A stretch of 53,872 nucleotides of DNA, from assembly GCA_017628395.1 (NCBI GenBank), contig JAGBZD010000025.1, positions 1-53,872 on the forward strand. The letters are read 5' to 3'. Positions 24,478-34,589 of this stretch are shown here, in pieces. Position 1 is the stretch's first letter, and each line of letters starts with the position of its first letter. The DNA comes from Paludibacteraceae bacterium (GTDB lineage Bacteria > Bacteroidota > Bacteroidia > Bacteroidales > Paludibacteraceae). Under the pieces are notes generated by a model that worked only from the letters and a program-made list of their open reading frames with translations, ran no database searches and had not been told where the DNA came from. The translations under genes were made by a program, and so were the position numbers.

Positions 24478-25026
24478 TTATTTTTTAAATTTTATTCCTT
24501 TTAGTTTGTCTATCAATTCTTCTATTGTGTCCACGAATTGTGGAGCGTATTGCTCTTCTTGCGGTAGGAATGTGAGTTTACGCATGTGTTCGGCTTGCAG
24601 TTTGAGTCCCTCATAAAACCCTTGATAATTCAGCACGAAGCAGGGTTTGCGATGTTCGTCCACCGTACCGCTTGCCACCACATCCATCATCTCGTCCATG
24701 GTGCCATAACTGCCGGGCAAACAAACGAAACAATCTGCTAACTCGCGCATTTTCTGTTTGCGTTCACTCATGTTTGCCACCTCGTAGAGCGTATCGCAAT
24801 TGTCCGCCATGCGTTTGGCTTGAATGATACGCTGTGGGATAACTCCCACCACCTCTCCGCCGACAACTTTCGCTGCATTGCTCACGCGTGTCATCAGTCC
24901 GCCTGTGGCGCCGCCATATACCAGGGTGTGTCCTGCCTCGGCAATCCACTTGCCCAGCACATCACCGAGAGCCAAATACTCCTCTGGTATTCTATCTTTC
25001 GCGCTACAATATACGGCTATTTTCAT
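24478..25026 (-). CDS. LOG-family (TIGR00730) nucleotide phosphoribohydrolase-like, 182 aa
   Basis: A Rossmann-like protein of the LOG group: 'VYGGATGGLMTRVSNAA', 'NMSERKQKMRELADCFVCLPGSYGTMDEMMD' (the PGGxGTxxE motif as PGSYGTMDE), and 'PCFVLNYQGFYEGL'. Family members release bases from nucleoside monophosphates (cytokinin activation in plants). The bacterial substrate here is not known. Its start codon follows a 10-base GTGTAGAA-type tandem repeat in the gap after gyrB. Confidence 0.87.
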   Translation of the reverse strand: MKIAVYCSAKDRIPEEYLALGDVLGKWIAEAGHTLVYGGATGGLMTRVSNAAKVVGGEVVGVIPQRIIQAKRMADNCDTLYEVANMSERKQKMRELADCFVCLPGSYGTMDEMMDVVASGTVDEHRKPCFVLNYQGFYEGLKLQAEHMRKLTFLPQEEQYAPQFVDTIEELIDKLKGIKFKK

Positions 25027-25062
25027 ACGATTCTACACAATTCTACACCATGCTACACCATG
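25027..25062. repeat. 10-bp tandem repeat between gyrB and LOG gene
   Basis: TTCTACACAA, TTCTACACCA and TGCTACACCA have period 10. On the coding strand these are TTGTGTAGAA/TGGTGTAGAA, the same 10-mer that forms the array at 45044-45116. Confidence 0.75.
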
Positions 25063-25063
25063 C

Positions 25064-27094
<2,031 letters not shown>

Positions 27095-27129
27095 CTATTT
27101 TGTAGCTCGCTGTGTTTTTTATCCCTTGA

Positions 27130-27155
27130 GCGCCCAAGAAAGTTGATTTGGGCGC
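27130..27155 (+). repeat. GCGC-stem hairpin element A
   Basis: GCGCCCAA, loop gaaagttgat, TTGGGCGC, then AAGTTGTTTGAGTTGTTT. An 8-bp perfect stem. Confidence 0.75.
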
Positions 27156-27182
27156 AAGTTGTTTGAGTTGTTTTTATCCTGA

Positions 27183-27209
27183 GCGCTCGAGGAGTATTGA
27201 TTCGAGCGC
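27183..27209 (+). repeat. GCGC-stem hairpin element B
   Basis: GCGCTCGA, loop ggagtattgat, TCGAGCGC. The same layout as element A, 53 bases away, but the inner stem bases differ and are compensated. Confidence 0.75.
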
Positions 27210-27259
27210 AACATTGTCACTATTGTCGTTCTTAAAAAATCCACAAAATAATTTTGCCT

Positions 27260-27484
27260 AATTTTCTATAATATTCTATAATTTTGGTAGTGCAAAATAA
27301 TTGTCCAAGTTGTCTTAAACATACCCTGAGTAATTTTGGGTAATTTTTGGCTTAATCGTCTTATTTCGCATACGCTCAAACGATTTCTCCTATAATTTTT
27401 GTTTTTATAAATCTTCCTTGTCGTGGCACAATGTTGGTGCCACGGTAATTATCGTTCGAGCGAATGCGAGATAAGAATAGTTGT
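27260..27484. repeat. Duplicated intergenic module, copy 1
   Basis: Block one (27260-27356) and block two (27390-27484) recur almost unchanged at 27788-27884 and 27888-27982. This copy has 33 extra bases between the blocks. Block two contains the perfect hairpin CGTGGCAC-aatgttg-GTGCCACG. Confidence 0.8.
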
Positions 27485-27545
27485 TGGACAATGTTGTTGT
27501 AATTGTTGTTACAAATCAATTCCGCGAGCGCACACAAACGGACTG

Positions 27546-27553
27546 CAAAGTTA
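27546..27553 (-). promoter_or_regulatory. -7 box TAACTTTG, possible gyrB promoter
   Basis: CAAAGTTA on the plus strand fits TAnnTTTG. It would give gyrB a leader of about 490 bases that includes repeat copy 1. A promoter nearer to the gene was not found. Confidence 0.4.
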
Positions 27554-27732
27554 CTACTTTTTTTTGACATACGCAATAGCCTCCGAGCCTTTTTTCGCGA
27601 AATGCGCTCAAATCGCAAATAAACCGCCTTTTTAGGCATCTGGGTTATGTATTTTATTATTCTCAAAACCTCTAATCGCTTAAATCGAAGATTACGCTTC
27701 CCTTCTCCGTTCCACGATTTCGCCTAAGTTCC

Positions 27733-27793
27733 CTAATAATTTTGGTTAATTTCTAATAGTTTTGGTTTATCTCTAATAATTTTGGTTAATTTT
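27733..27793. repeat. 20-bp tandem repeat
   Basis: Three units of CTAATAATTTTGGTTAATTT with small changes lead directly into module copy 2. Confidence 0.7.
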
Positions 27794-27982
27794 CTATAAT
27801 ATACTACAATTTTGGTAGTGCAAAATAATTGTCCAAGTTGTCTTAAACATACCCTGAGTAATTTTGGGTAATTTTTGGCTTAATTTTCTATAATTTTTGT
27901 TTTTATAAATCTTCCTTGCCGTGGCACAATGTTGGTGCCACGGTAATTATCGTTCGAGCGAATGCGAGATAAGAATAGTTGT
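27788..27982. repeat. Duplicated intergenic module, copy 2
   Basis: A partner of 27260-27484 without the 33-base insert. It has the same order and orientation and the same internal CGTGGCAC hairpin. Confidence 0.8.
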
Positions 27983-28133
27983 CTCTGTTGTCGTTCTCAC
28001 TCTCCTTTTCCGTTTTCACTGGTTTAGTTGAATCCCCAGAGCGCGGCAGGGAGTTCTTATCTCCCTTCGGTCGAACGATTGGCTTTGCCGTACGATCCGA
28101 GTGCAATTTGTCGGTATTGTCGTTATAAAAAAT

Positions 28134-28245
28134 GGGATTTATATACCTGTTGACACTTGCTGTTATTATCAATTTTGTTTTGCTCTCCAAATGCGGCAAA
28201 GCTGCATTTCATTAGAGCAAAAACAAAACTTATCCTTGAATTGAC
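28134..28245 (+). repeat. 112-bp dispersed repeat with nested hairpin, copy 2
   Basis: It differs from 3915-4026 at three positions, 24 kb away. It has the same AAATGCGGC/GCTGCATTT hairpin and ends in AATTGAC. Confidence 0.8.
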
Positions 28246-28308
28246 GATAATTGACAACTAAATTGACCTAAATTGTTTAATAAAGTAAAAGCGTGGCAAA
28301 AAGATTTA

Positions 28309-28344
28309 TTTAGATTTCTGCCCGTCAGGGCAAGGAGATATAAA
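28309..28344 (+). repeat. Dispersed repeat with variable hairpin core, copy 2
   Basis: The flanks TTTAGATTTCT and AAGGAGATATAAA surround the core GCCC-gtca-GGGC. In copy 1 (2448-2481) the core is GCC-ata-GGC. Confidence 0.6.
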
Positions 28345-28544
28345 GTGTTGTCTTCTCCGCATTTACTTAAGATTAAGCGCACGAGCGTAGCGAGGAGCGG
28401 TGGCAATTCATTACGGAGTACGCAGTATGCTACAAGTCGCGTTGTAATAAGATTTATTAAGATTTCGTGAGCGCAGCGAGCAGGAGTTTCTATTTCTTTC
28501 AACTAAATTATCCCGTAATTATCGCCCCCTCCTCCGTGTCTGTT

Positions 28545-28643
28545 CCGATACATAACCGATACATAACCGATACATAACCGACACATAACCGATACATATG
28601 AATACCCCGTGAATACTCCCCGAATACCCCATGAATACCCCAA
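28545..28643. repeat. Two abutting 11-bp tandem arrays
   Basis: Five units of CCGATACATAA (28545-28599) run without a gap into four units of GAATACCCCNN (28600-28643). Both have the same 11-base period but unrelated sequence. Confidence 0.85.
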
Positions 28644-28682
28644 TCTTTAGATCCCTATGGGAGCAGCGTATTCATAAAATAC

Positions 28683-28712
28683 CTATGTCCATTTCCCCGA
28701 ATGTTATTCGGG
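28683..28712 (+). repeat. Dispersed hairpin repeat CCCGAAT, copy 1
   Basis: CTATGTCCATTTCCCCGAAT-gtt-ATTCGGG. Copy 2 is at 32396-32424 with a two-base loop. Confidence 0.65.
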
Positions 28713-28739
28713 TACTCCCCTCCTCTACACCTTACACTC

Positions 28740-28767
28740 GAAAAATCGCACCAAAATGCGATTTTTC
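28740..28767. terminator. Perfect 11-bp hairpin, possible bidirectional terminator
   Basis: GAAAAATCGCA, loop ccaaaa, TGCGATTTTTC. It lies just before the LRR promoter and would shield it from read-through in either direction. Confidence 0.65.
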
Positions 28768-28790
28768 TTGCATATCTGCAAATATTGTTG

Positions 28791-28798
28791 TACCTTTG
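28791..28798 (+). promoter_or_regulatory. -7 box TACCTTTG of LRR gene
   Basis: A perfect -7 box with TTGC about 20 bases upstream. The start would be near 28805, giving a leader of about 370 bases before the LRR ATG. Confidence 0.7.
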
Positions 28799-28825
28799 CA
28801 ACCGATTCCTACGCTGGAGGGAAAT

Positions 28826-28867
28826 ATGTCCTGCGAAAAGCGTTTCGCAAAGGTCTTTCTTGGGTAG
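28826..28867 (+). CDS. Possible 13-codon leader peptide
   Basis: The leader contains GGAGGG (28817-28822), then ATG and MSCEKRFAKVFLG with a TAG stop. Its codons overlap a perfect 7-bp hairpin TGCGAAA-agcg-TTTCGCA (28832-28849), and CCTAC (28808-28812) can pair with GTAGG (28864-28868). A Shine-Dalgarno-like site is uncommon in this phylum. This could be a regulatory upstream frame or simply a structured leader. Confidence 0.4.
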   Translation: MSCEKRFAKVFLG

Positions 28868-29177
28868 GTTTCTGACATATTAAATAGCGTTTATTGACGC
28901 TTTGCATTTGACCAATAGAAACTTAGCAACTTTCAAAAATTAAAGTCAAAATCAAAGTTTTTCAATAGATGCCTATGGGTATGATTATATCCATGCTACA
29001 TCTGTTTAGGTGTAGTGTGTTTTCATACCAGCGTAGGTTTCCTGTTGCATATTTTGACTTTAAGGTGATGCTAAGACCTCTATTGGTAAATATCAACGGA
29101 GGTCTGCGCTTTTTGTGTGTCTATGTACCCTTTGTGAATAAACAAACGACAATACTAACAATTAAAATCAAACAGTT

Positions 29178-32100
29178 ATGAAAAAACTTTTATCTGTTTT
29201 ATCCTCCACCCTTCAAGGCGGACTTCGAGGGGGACTTCTCATCCTTCTCTTCTTCGCCAGCGTGAGTGCTATCTATGCCTCTGATACGCAAGTAGATGGT
29301 ATTTGGTATGATTTTGACAGTAGTACCAAGACCGCATATGTTACCTATCGAGGAAGTGCGTATGATAGTTATGAGGGCGAATATTCTGGTTCAGTAGTTA
29401 TTCCCGAAACAGTTACTTACAACGGCACTACTTATAGCGTGACCAGCATTGGAGATTATGCTTTTTATAATTGCTCTTCTTTGACCTCAATCACTATCCC
29501 TAACAGTGTGACAAGCATTGGAGATTATGCTTTCTTAGGTTGCTCTTCTTTACCTGTAGAAAACAATCTTCGTTATGCAGACACATATTTAGTAGAAGCG
29601 GTTAACAAAACATTATCTACTTATTCCATTAAAGAAGGAACTAAATGGGTTGGAAGTTCTGCTTTCTCTCATTGCCAATCCCTCACTTCCATCAAGTTAC
29701 CTAACAGCGTAACGAGCATTGGAGATTATGCTTTCTATGAATGCACTTCTTTGACCTCGGTGACTATCGGTAAAAGCGTGACAAGCATTGGAGATTATAC
29801 TTTCGACGGTTGCTTTTCTTTGACCTCAGTGACCATCCCTAACAGCGTCACAAACATTGGTTCTTATGCTTTCTATAAATGCTCTTCTTTGACAAAGACC
29901 AATTATACAGGCGATATTGCAGGATGGTGCAACATTGGGTTTGGTGACAGTAGTGCTAATCCAATGTACTATTCACACAATTTCTATATAAATGACCAAG
30001 AAATTAAAGATTTGGTCATCCCTGAAAGCGTGACAAGTATTGGAGATTATGCTTTCTTAGGTTGCTCTTCTTTGACCTCTGTGACCATCCCCGAGAGCGT
30101 CACAAGCATTGGTTCTTATGCTTTCAATGGTTGCTCTTCTTTGACCTCTGTGACCATCCCTAACAGCGTCACAAGCATAGGAAGTTCTGCTTTCCGAAAT
30201 TGCTCTTCTTTACCTGTAGAAAACAATCTTCGTTATGCAGACACATATTTAGTAGAAGCGGTTAACAAAACATTATCTACTTATTCCATTAAAGAAGGAA
30301 CTAAATGGGTTGGAGGTTCTGCTTTCTATAACTGCTCTTCTTTGACCTCTATCACCATCCCCAATAGCGTAACGGGCATTGGAGGTTCTGCTTTCTCTGG
30401 ATGTTCATCCCTTAATTCTATCACTATCCCTAATAGCGTGACCAGCATTGGAGGTACTGCTTTCTATAGCTGCTCTTCTTTGACCTCTATCACTATCCCT
30501 AACAGCGTGACAAGCATTGGATGGAATGCTTTCTCTGGTTGCTATAGAGTCATTGCTATTACAGTAGAAAGTGGCAATACGATATACGATAGCCGCGATA
30601 ACTGCAATGCCATTATCAATACTGCTACCAATAAACTTATTGCTGGTTGTCAAAACACATTCATCCCTAACAGCGTGACCAGCATTGGAAATGATGCTTT
30701 TTCTAATTGCTCCTCTCTCACCTCCATCAATATCCCTAATAGCGTAACAAGCATTGGAGATTATGCTTTCGACGGTTGCTTTTCTTTGACCTCAGTGACC
30801 ATCCCTAACAGCGTCACAAGCATTGGAATTTGGGCTTTCTATAATTGCTCTTCTTTGACCTCTGTGACTATCCCTGAAAGCGTGACAAGTATTGGGGATT
30901 GGACTTTCCATAGTTGCTCTTCTTTGACCTCTGTGACTATCGGTGAAAGCGTGACAAGCATTGGATGGAATGCTTTCTCTGGTTGCTCTTCTTTGACCTC
31001 TATTACATGCGAAGCAGTAACTCCTCCTACTATTGGTGGTACATACACTTTTCATGACATCTCAACATCGATTCCTGTATATGTGCCATGTGGATGTGTA
31101 GAGGCATATAAAGCTGCAAGTGGTTGGAAAAATTTTACCAACATTCAAGTACCATTGCTGGAGTATTCGATAGAAGTAGATGTAAATGACACCATAATGG
31201 GAACTACTAAAGTGGATTATAATACTTTCTGCGAAGGCAATCAGATTTCAGCCACACCAAACATTGGTTATCATTTTGTGCAATGGAGTGACGGAAATAC
31301 CGAAAATCCTCGTACTTTAGAACTCACACAAGATACTATCCTGACCGCAGAATTTGCGCAATCATTCTTTGGGCAATGTGGCGATAATCTCTATTGGAGT
31401 TACGACGAAACAACTAAAACTGTTTCTATCACTGGTTCTGGTAAAATGTACGACTATACTGCAGACACCCAGCCATGGTTACTATTCAAAGAACAAATCG
31501 TAGAAGTAACAACTACCAACACTGTTACATCAATCGGCACTTCTGCTTTCGAAGGATGTATTCGCTTAGGAAAAGTGACACTAGGTTCTTCCGTACAAAA
31601 CATAGCTGCCAATGCTTTTGCTGGCTGTACCCGTCTCTATGACATCTATGTGTATGCTACCTATCCTCCATTCGCAGAGGAGTCTTCATTTGCAAACTAC
31701 AATGTCTATGTATATATTCCTTGTGAATACCAAAAAGATTACACATTGGATGTTGTTTGGGGCAAATTCAAGTTCATCGAATGTATCGAATCCGAAGATG
31801 TAACTACCGATGGCGTTCTCATTACTCCTTCCACTAATGATGTCACTATCACATGGCCAACAGAAGGCAATGCAGATACTTATACGATTGTTATCAAGAA
31901 AGGCAATGAGGTGTTCTGCACGCTCACCTTCAATGCCGATGGTCAGTTACTCAATATCGCCTTCGCACCTGGCCGCAACGGCAATCACCCAGTACAATAT
32001 GCCGAGCAGGCAGGTAATGGCTATCGCTTCACTGTGACAGGTTTGGAAGAGGGTACACACTATGCGTATAATATTGATGTGCGAGATACAGCCAACAAAA

Positions 32101-32267
32101 CCATCAAGTCATACACTGGCGAATTTACCACCGAATCCATGACAGCGGTAGAAAACACCCATAGCCAATCGCCAACAATTGATTGCCAAAAGATTCTCTA
32201 CGAAGACCATATCCTCATCCTCCGCGATGGCAAGACCTATACCATCATGGGTGCAGAGGTCAAATAA
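29178..32267 (+). CDS. BspA-type leucine-rich-repeat surface protein, 1029 aa
   Basis: A secreted protein with many LRR_5 (BspA/TpLRR) repeats, 'SVTSIGDYAF..CSSLTSVTIP', over residues ~75-620. They are broken by two identical ~35-residue inserts (PVENNLRYADTYLVEA...). After them come an InlB-B-like module ('ISATPNIGYHFVQWSDGNTENPRTLELTQDTILTAEFA'), further LRRs, a fibronectin-III-like domain (~880-990), and a tail with ILILRDGKTYTIMGAEVK. The signal peptide contains STLQGGLRGGLL, encoded by repeat-like DNA. Such proteins bind host or community partners at the surface, and the ligand is unknown. The tail matches that of the 349-aa protein at 329-1378. Confidence 0.92.
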   Translation: MKKLLSVLSSTLQGGLRGGLLILLFFASVSAIYASDTQVDGIWYDFDSSTKTAYVTYRGSAYDSYEGEYSGSVVIPETVTYNGTTYSVTSIGDYAFYNCSSLTSITIPNSVTSIGDYAFLGCSSLPVENNLRYADTYLVEAVNKTLSTYSIKEGTKWVGSSAFSHCQSLTSIKLPNSVTSIGDYAFYECTSLTSVTIGKSVTSIGDYTFDGCFSLTSVTIPNSVTNIGSYAFYKCSSLTKTNYTGDIAGWCNIGFGDSSANPMYYSHNFYINDQEIKDLVIPESVTSIGDYAFLGCSSLTSVTIPESVTSIGSYAFNGCSSLTSVTIPNSVTSIGSSAFRNCSSLPVENNLRYADTYLVEAVNKTLSTYSIKEGTKWVGGSAFYNCSSLTSITIPNSVTGIGGSAFSGCSSLNSITIPNSVTSIGGTAFYSCSSLTSITIPNSVTSIGWNAFSGCYRVIAITVESGNTIYDSRDNCNAIINTATNKLIAGCQNTFIPNSVTSIGNDAFSNCSSLTSINIPNSVTSIGDYAFDGCFSLTSVTIPNSVTSIGIWAFYNCSSLTSVTIPESVTSIGDWTFHSCSSLTSVTIGESVTSIGWNAFSGCSSLTSITCEAVTPPTIGGTYTFHDISTSIPVYVPCGCVEAYKAASGWKNFTNIQVPLLEYSIEVDVNDTIMGTTKVDYNTFCEGNQISATPNIGYHFVQWSDGNTENPRTLELTQDTILTAEFAQSFFGQCGDNLYWSYDETTKTVSITGSGKMYDYTADTQPWLLFKEQIVEVTTTNTVTSIGTSAFEGCIRLGKVTLGSSVQNIAANAFAGCTRLYDIYVYATYPPFAEESSFANYNVYVYIPCEYQKDYTLDVVWGKFKFIECIESEDVTTDGVLITPSTNDVTITWPTEGNADTYTIVIKKGNEVFCTLTFNADGQLLNIAFAPGRNGNHPVQYAEQAGNGYRFTVTGLEEGTHYAYNIDVRDTANKTIKSYTGEFTTESMTAVENTHSQSPTIDCQKILYEDHILILRDGKTYTIMGAEVK
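29541..29653 (+). repeat. Exact 113-bp internal repeat of LRR gene, copy 1
   Basis: Identical to 30201-30313, exactly 660 bases (220 codons) downstream. The absence of any silent change points to recent duplication or gene conversion. Confidence 0.85.
30201..30313 (+). repeat. Exact 113-bp internal repeat of LRR gene, copy 2
   Basis: The partner of 29541-29653. Recombination between the copies would remove or add 220 residues in frame. Confidence 0.85.
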
Positions 32268-32304
32268 CCCACTGCAATACAGTAAGAATCTTCGTATAAA
32301 CATC

Positions 32305-32336
32305 AGAGCGGCACGCTTATCGTGTCGCTCTTTTTT
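32305..32336 (+). terminator. Terminator of LRR gene
   Basis: AGAGCGGCACG, loop cttat, CGTGTCGCTCT form an 11-bp stem with one G-T pair, followed by a run of six T. Confidence 0.9.
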
Positions 32337-32395
32337 CTCCTCTCCCTTCATTTTGTTTTGCTTTTGCCAGTAGTCTGGCATTAGTCCTTGTCTTT

Positions 32396-32424
32396 CTATG
32401 TCCATTTCCCCGAATGTATTCGGG
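32396..32424 (+). repeat. Dispersed hairpin repeat CCCGAAT, copy 2
   Basis: CTATGTCCATTTCCCCGAAT-gt-ATTCGGG, matching 28683-28712 except for one base lost in the loop. Confidence 0.65.
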
Positions 32425-32474
32425 CACCCCAGAATTGACTTTAATTGACAATTGAATTTTTAACAAATCCCTGA

Positions 32475-32499
32475 GCGCCCAATGTGTTGTTTTGGGCGC
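32475..32499 (+). repeat. GCGC-stem hairpin element C
   Basis: GCGCCCAA, loop tgtgttgtt, TTGGGCGC. The same stem as element A at 27130, 5.3 kb away, followed by a longer shared tail. Confidence 0.75.
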
Positions 32500-32599
32500 A
32501 ATTGTTGTTGAATCAAGTTGTTTGTGTTGTTGATTAAAATAATTCTTGTTGTCTTTCGTTGTAGTGTCAAGTCTGTTGCACCATACATAGTTTTCCTTG

Positions 32600-32625
32600 T
32601 CGCGCCAGGAAGTTGATTGGCGCGA
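32600..32625 (+). repeat. GCGC-stem hairpin element D
   Basis: TCGCGCCA, loop ggaagttgat, TGGCGCGA. The loop is nearly that of element A, but the stem is different and still perfect. The tail AAAGTTGTTTATGTTGTT matches that of A. Confidence 0.75.
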
Positions 32626-32900
32626 AAGTTGTTTATGTTGTTTTTTTCTAATAAATAATTCTTGTTGTTTTCGTTGTAGTGTCCGCTCGTATATAGTTCC
32701 CTTTTTTTTCTATCCCCTCTCAAATTTTGTCTTGGGTTGCCAATGCGCCCGCGCATTCTTCCAACCCAAATCAAAAAATACCCCCGAATTGACGATAATT
32801 GACAACTCTATTGACATTAATTGTCTTAAAAACAATCGCCGTTACAAATAATTTTGTATGATTTTTGTATAAATTATTTGCATAAATGCAAAAAAAGCAG

Positions 32901-32908
32901 TACCTTTG
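32901..32908 (+). promoter_or_regulatory. -7 box TACCTTTG of gpmI
   Basis: TTTGC at 32877-32881 and TACCTTTG are 19 bases apart, about 70 bases before the gpmI ATG. Confidence 0.75.
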
Positions 32909-32977
32909 CCGTTTGATTATTAATTTGCCGAAATTTGCGGCGAAAACAGTGAAATAAACTAATAAAAATATACAACT

Positions 32978-34504
32978 ATGTCAAAAGCATTACTTATGAT
33001 TCTCGACGGCTGGGGAATCGGAAACAAATCACAAGCCGACGCTATCTCTTGCACTCCAACCCCACACTGGGACGCATTGTTGGAGAAGTATCCACACAGC
33101 CAACTCCAAGCCAGTGGCGAAAATGTAGGTTTGCCTGATGGACAAATGGGTAACTCCGAAGTAGGTCACCTCAACATCGGCGCTGGTCGCGTGGTATATC
33201 AAGACCTCGTGAAGATCAACCGCGCTTGCAAAGACGGTAGCATCCTCGAAAACCCAGAAATCAAATCTGCTTTCGGTTATGCCAAAGAGACTGGCAAGAA
33301 GCTCCACCTCATGGGATTGACCTCTAACGGTGGTGTACACTCTTCTTTCGACCACTTGTTCTACCTCTGCGATATTGCTAAAACCTACGGATTAGACGGC
33401 AAAACCTTCATCCACTGCTTTATGGATGGTCGTGACACCGACCCTAAGTCTGGTCTTGGTTTTATCGACCAACTCCAACAACACTTGGCTACCAGCTGCG
33501 GCGAGATCGCTTCTATCCAAGGTCGCTTCTACGCCATGGACCGCGACAAACGCTGGGAGCGTGTGAAAGTGGCTTACGATTGTATCGTTAAGGGCGAAGG
33601 CAAAGCAGCAGAAGACATGCTCAAAGCCGTAGAGGAGAGCTATGCAGAAGGCGTAACCGATGAGTTCATCAAGCCAATCGTACATGTGCGCGACGGCAAG
33701 CCAGTGGCTACCATCGAGGAAGGCGATGTAGTGATCTTCTTCAACTACCGCAACGACCGCGCGAAAGAGCTTACCATCGTGCTCACCCAACAAGACATGC
33801 CAGAGAATGGAATGACCACCATTCCTAACCTCCAATACTACTGCATGACTCCATACGACTCTTCTTTCCAAGGCTTGCACATCCTCTTCCCAAAAGAGAA
33901 TGTACAAAATACCATGGGTGAAATCGTTAGCAACGCAGGCCTCAAGCAACTCCGTATCGCTGAGACCGAGAAGTTCGCACACGTGACCTTCTTCTTCAAC
34001 GGCGGTCGCGAGGCAGAGTACGCAGGCGAGGAGCGTATCTTGATTCCTTCACCAAAGGTGGCTACCTATGACCTCCAACCTGAGATGTCTGCTCCTGAGG
34101 TGACCGAGGCACTCTGCGAGGCACTCGACACACAAAAGTACGACTATATCACTCTCAACTTCGCCAACGGCGACATGGTGGGTCACACTGGCGTGTATGC
34201 GGCTATTGAGAAAGCCGTTACTACCATCGACAATTGCGTCAACCAAGTAGTAGAGACTGCTCTCAAGAACGACTACGAGATCATTATCATCGCTGACCAC
34301 GGTAACTGCGACAATGCTATCAATGCCGACGGTTCACCTAATACGGCGCACTCACTCAATCCAGTGCCATTCGTGTATGTGAGCAAAGAGCACACCGATG
34401 CGAAACTCGAAGATGGTATCCTCGCGGATGTAGCTCCATCTCTCTGCCACATCCTCGGCATCGAGCAACCAGCAGAAATGACAGGACATAACCTAATCAA
34501 GTAG
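32978..34504 (+). CDS. gpmI: 2,3-bisphosphoglycerate-independent phosphoglycerate mutase
   Basis: A glycolytic enzyme interconverting 3- and 2-phosphoglycerate using two Mn ions. The 508-residue product has LMILDGWG with metal-binding Asp10, the catalytic Ser60 in [10 protein letters not shown], '[12 protein letters not shown]', '[15 protein letters not shown]', '[11 protein letters not shown]', and '[28 protein letters not shown]' near the end with the second metal site. Full length. It is followed by an inverted repeat and then ychF. Confidence 0.96.
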   Translation: MSKALLMILDGWGIGNKSQADAISCTPTPHWDALLEKYPHSQLQASGENVGLPDGQMGNSEVGHLNIGAGRVVYQDLVKINRACKDGSILENPEIKSAFGYAKETGKKLHLMGLTSNGGVHSSFDHLFYLCDIAKTYGLDGKTFIHCFMDGRDTDPKSGLGFIDQLQQHLATSCGEIASIQGRFYAMDRDKRWERVKVAYDCIVKGEGKAAEDMLKAVEESYAEGVTDEFIKPIVHVRDGKPVATIEEGDVVIFFNYRNDRAKELTIVLTQQDMPENGMTTIPNLQYYCMTPYDSSFQGLHILFPKENVQNTMGEIVSNAGLKQLRIAETEKFAHVTFFFNGGREAEYAGEERILIPSPKVATYDLQPEMSAPEVTEALCEALDTQKYDYITLNFANGDMVGHTGVYAAIEKAVTTIDNCVNQVVETALKNDYEIIIIADHGNCDNAINADGSPNTAHSLNPVPFVYVSKEHTDAKLEDGILADVAPSLCHILGIEQPAEMTGHNLIK

Positions 34505-34516
34505 TAATAAAGAGTT

Positions 34517-34574
34517 CCCACGGATAACACGGATTTATCACAGATAATTAGTGGCAATCAGTGAAATCTGTGGG
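34517..34574. repeat. Inverted repeat before ychF
   Basis: CCCACGGAT pairs with ATCTGTGGG (9 bp, one G-T). The inner part has CACGGATT and CACAGAT words. A relative lies after ychF at 35703-35757. Confidence 0.65.
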
Positions 34575-34589
34575 CAAAAAAAGTAATAT

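Larger units (their letters stand above)
32268..32977. other. 0.7-kb repeat-rich spacer before gpmI
   Basis: No gene is seen. It holds the LRR terminator, a CCCGAAT hairpin repeat, AATTGAC words (32431-32456 and 32786-32828), two GCGC-stem hairpin elements (32475-32625) and the gpmI promoter. Each GCGC element is followed by AATAATTCTTGTTGT and a TTCGTTGTAGTGTC word, so they are copies of a longer ~90-bp unit. Confidence 0.7.

Noticed and set aside
28545-28643. CRISPR array
   Set aside because: Units are 11 bases and directly abut. There are no spacers and no cas genes in the window.
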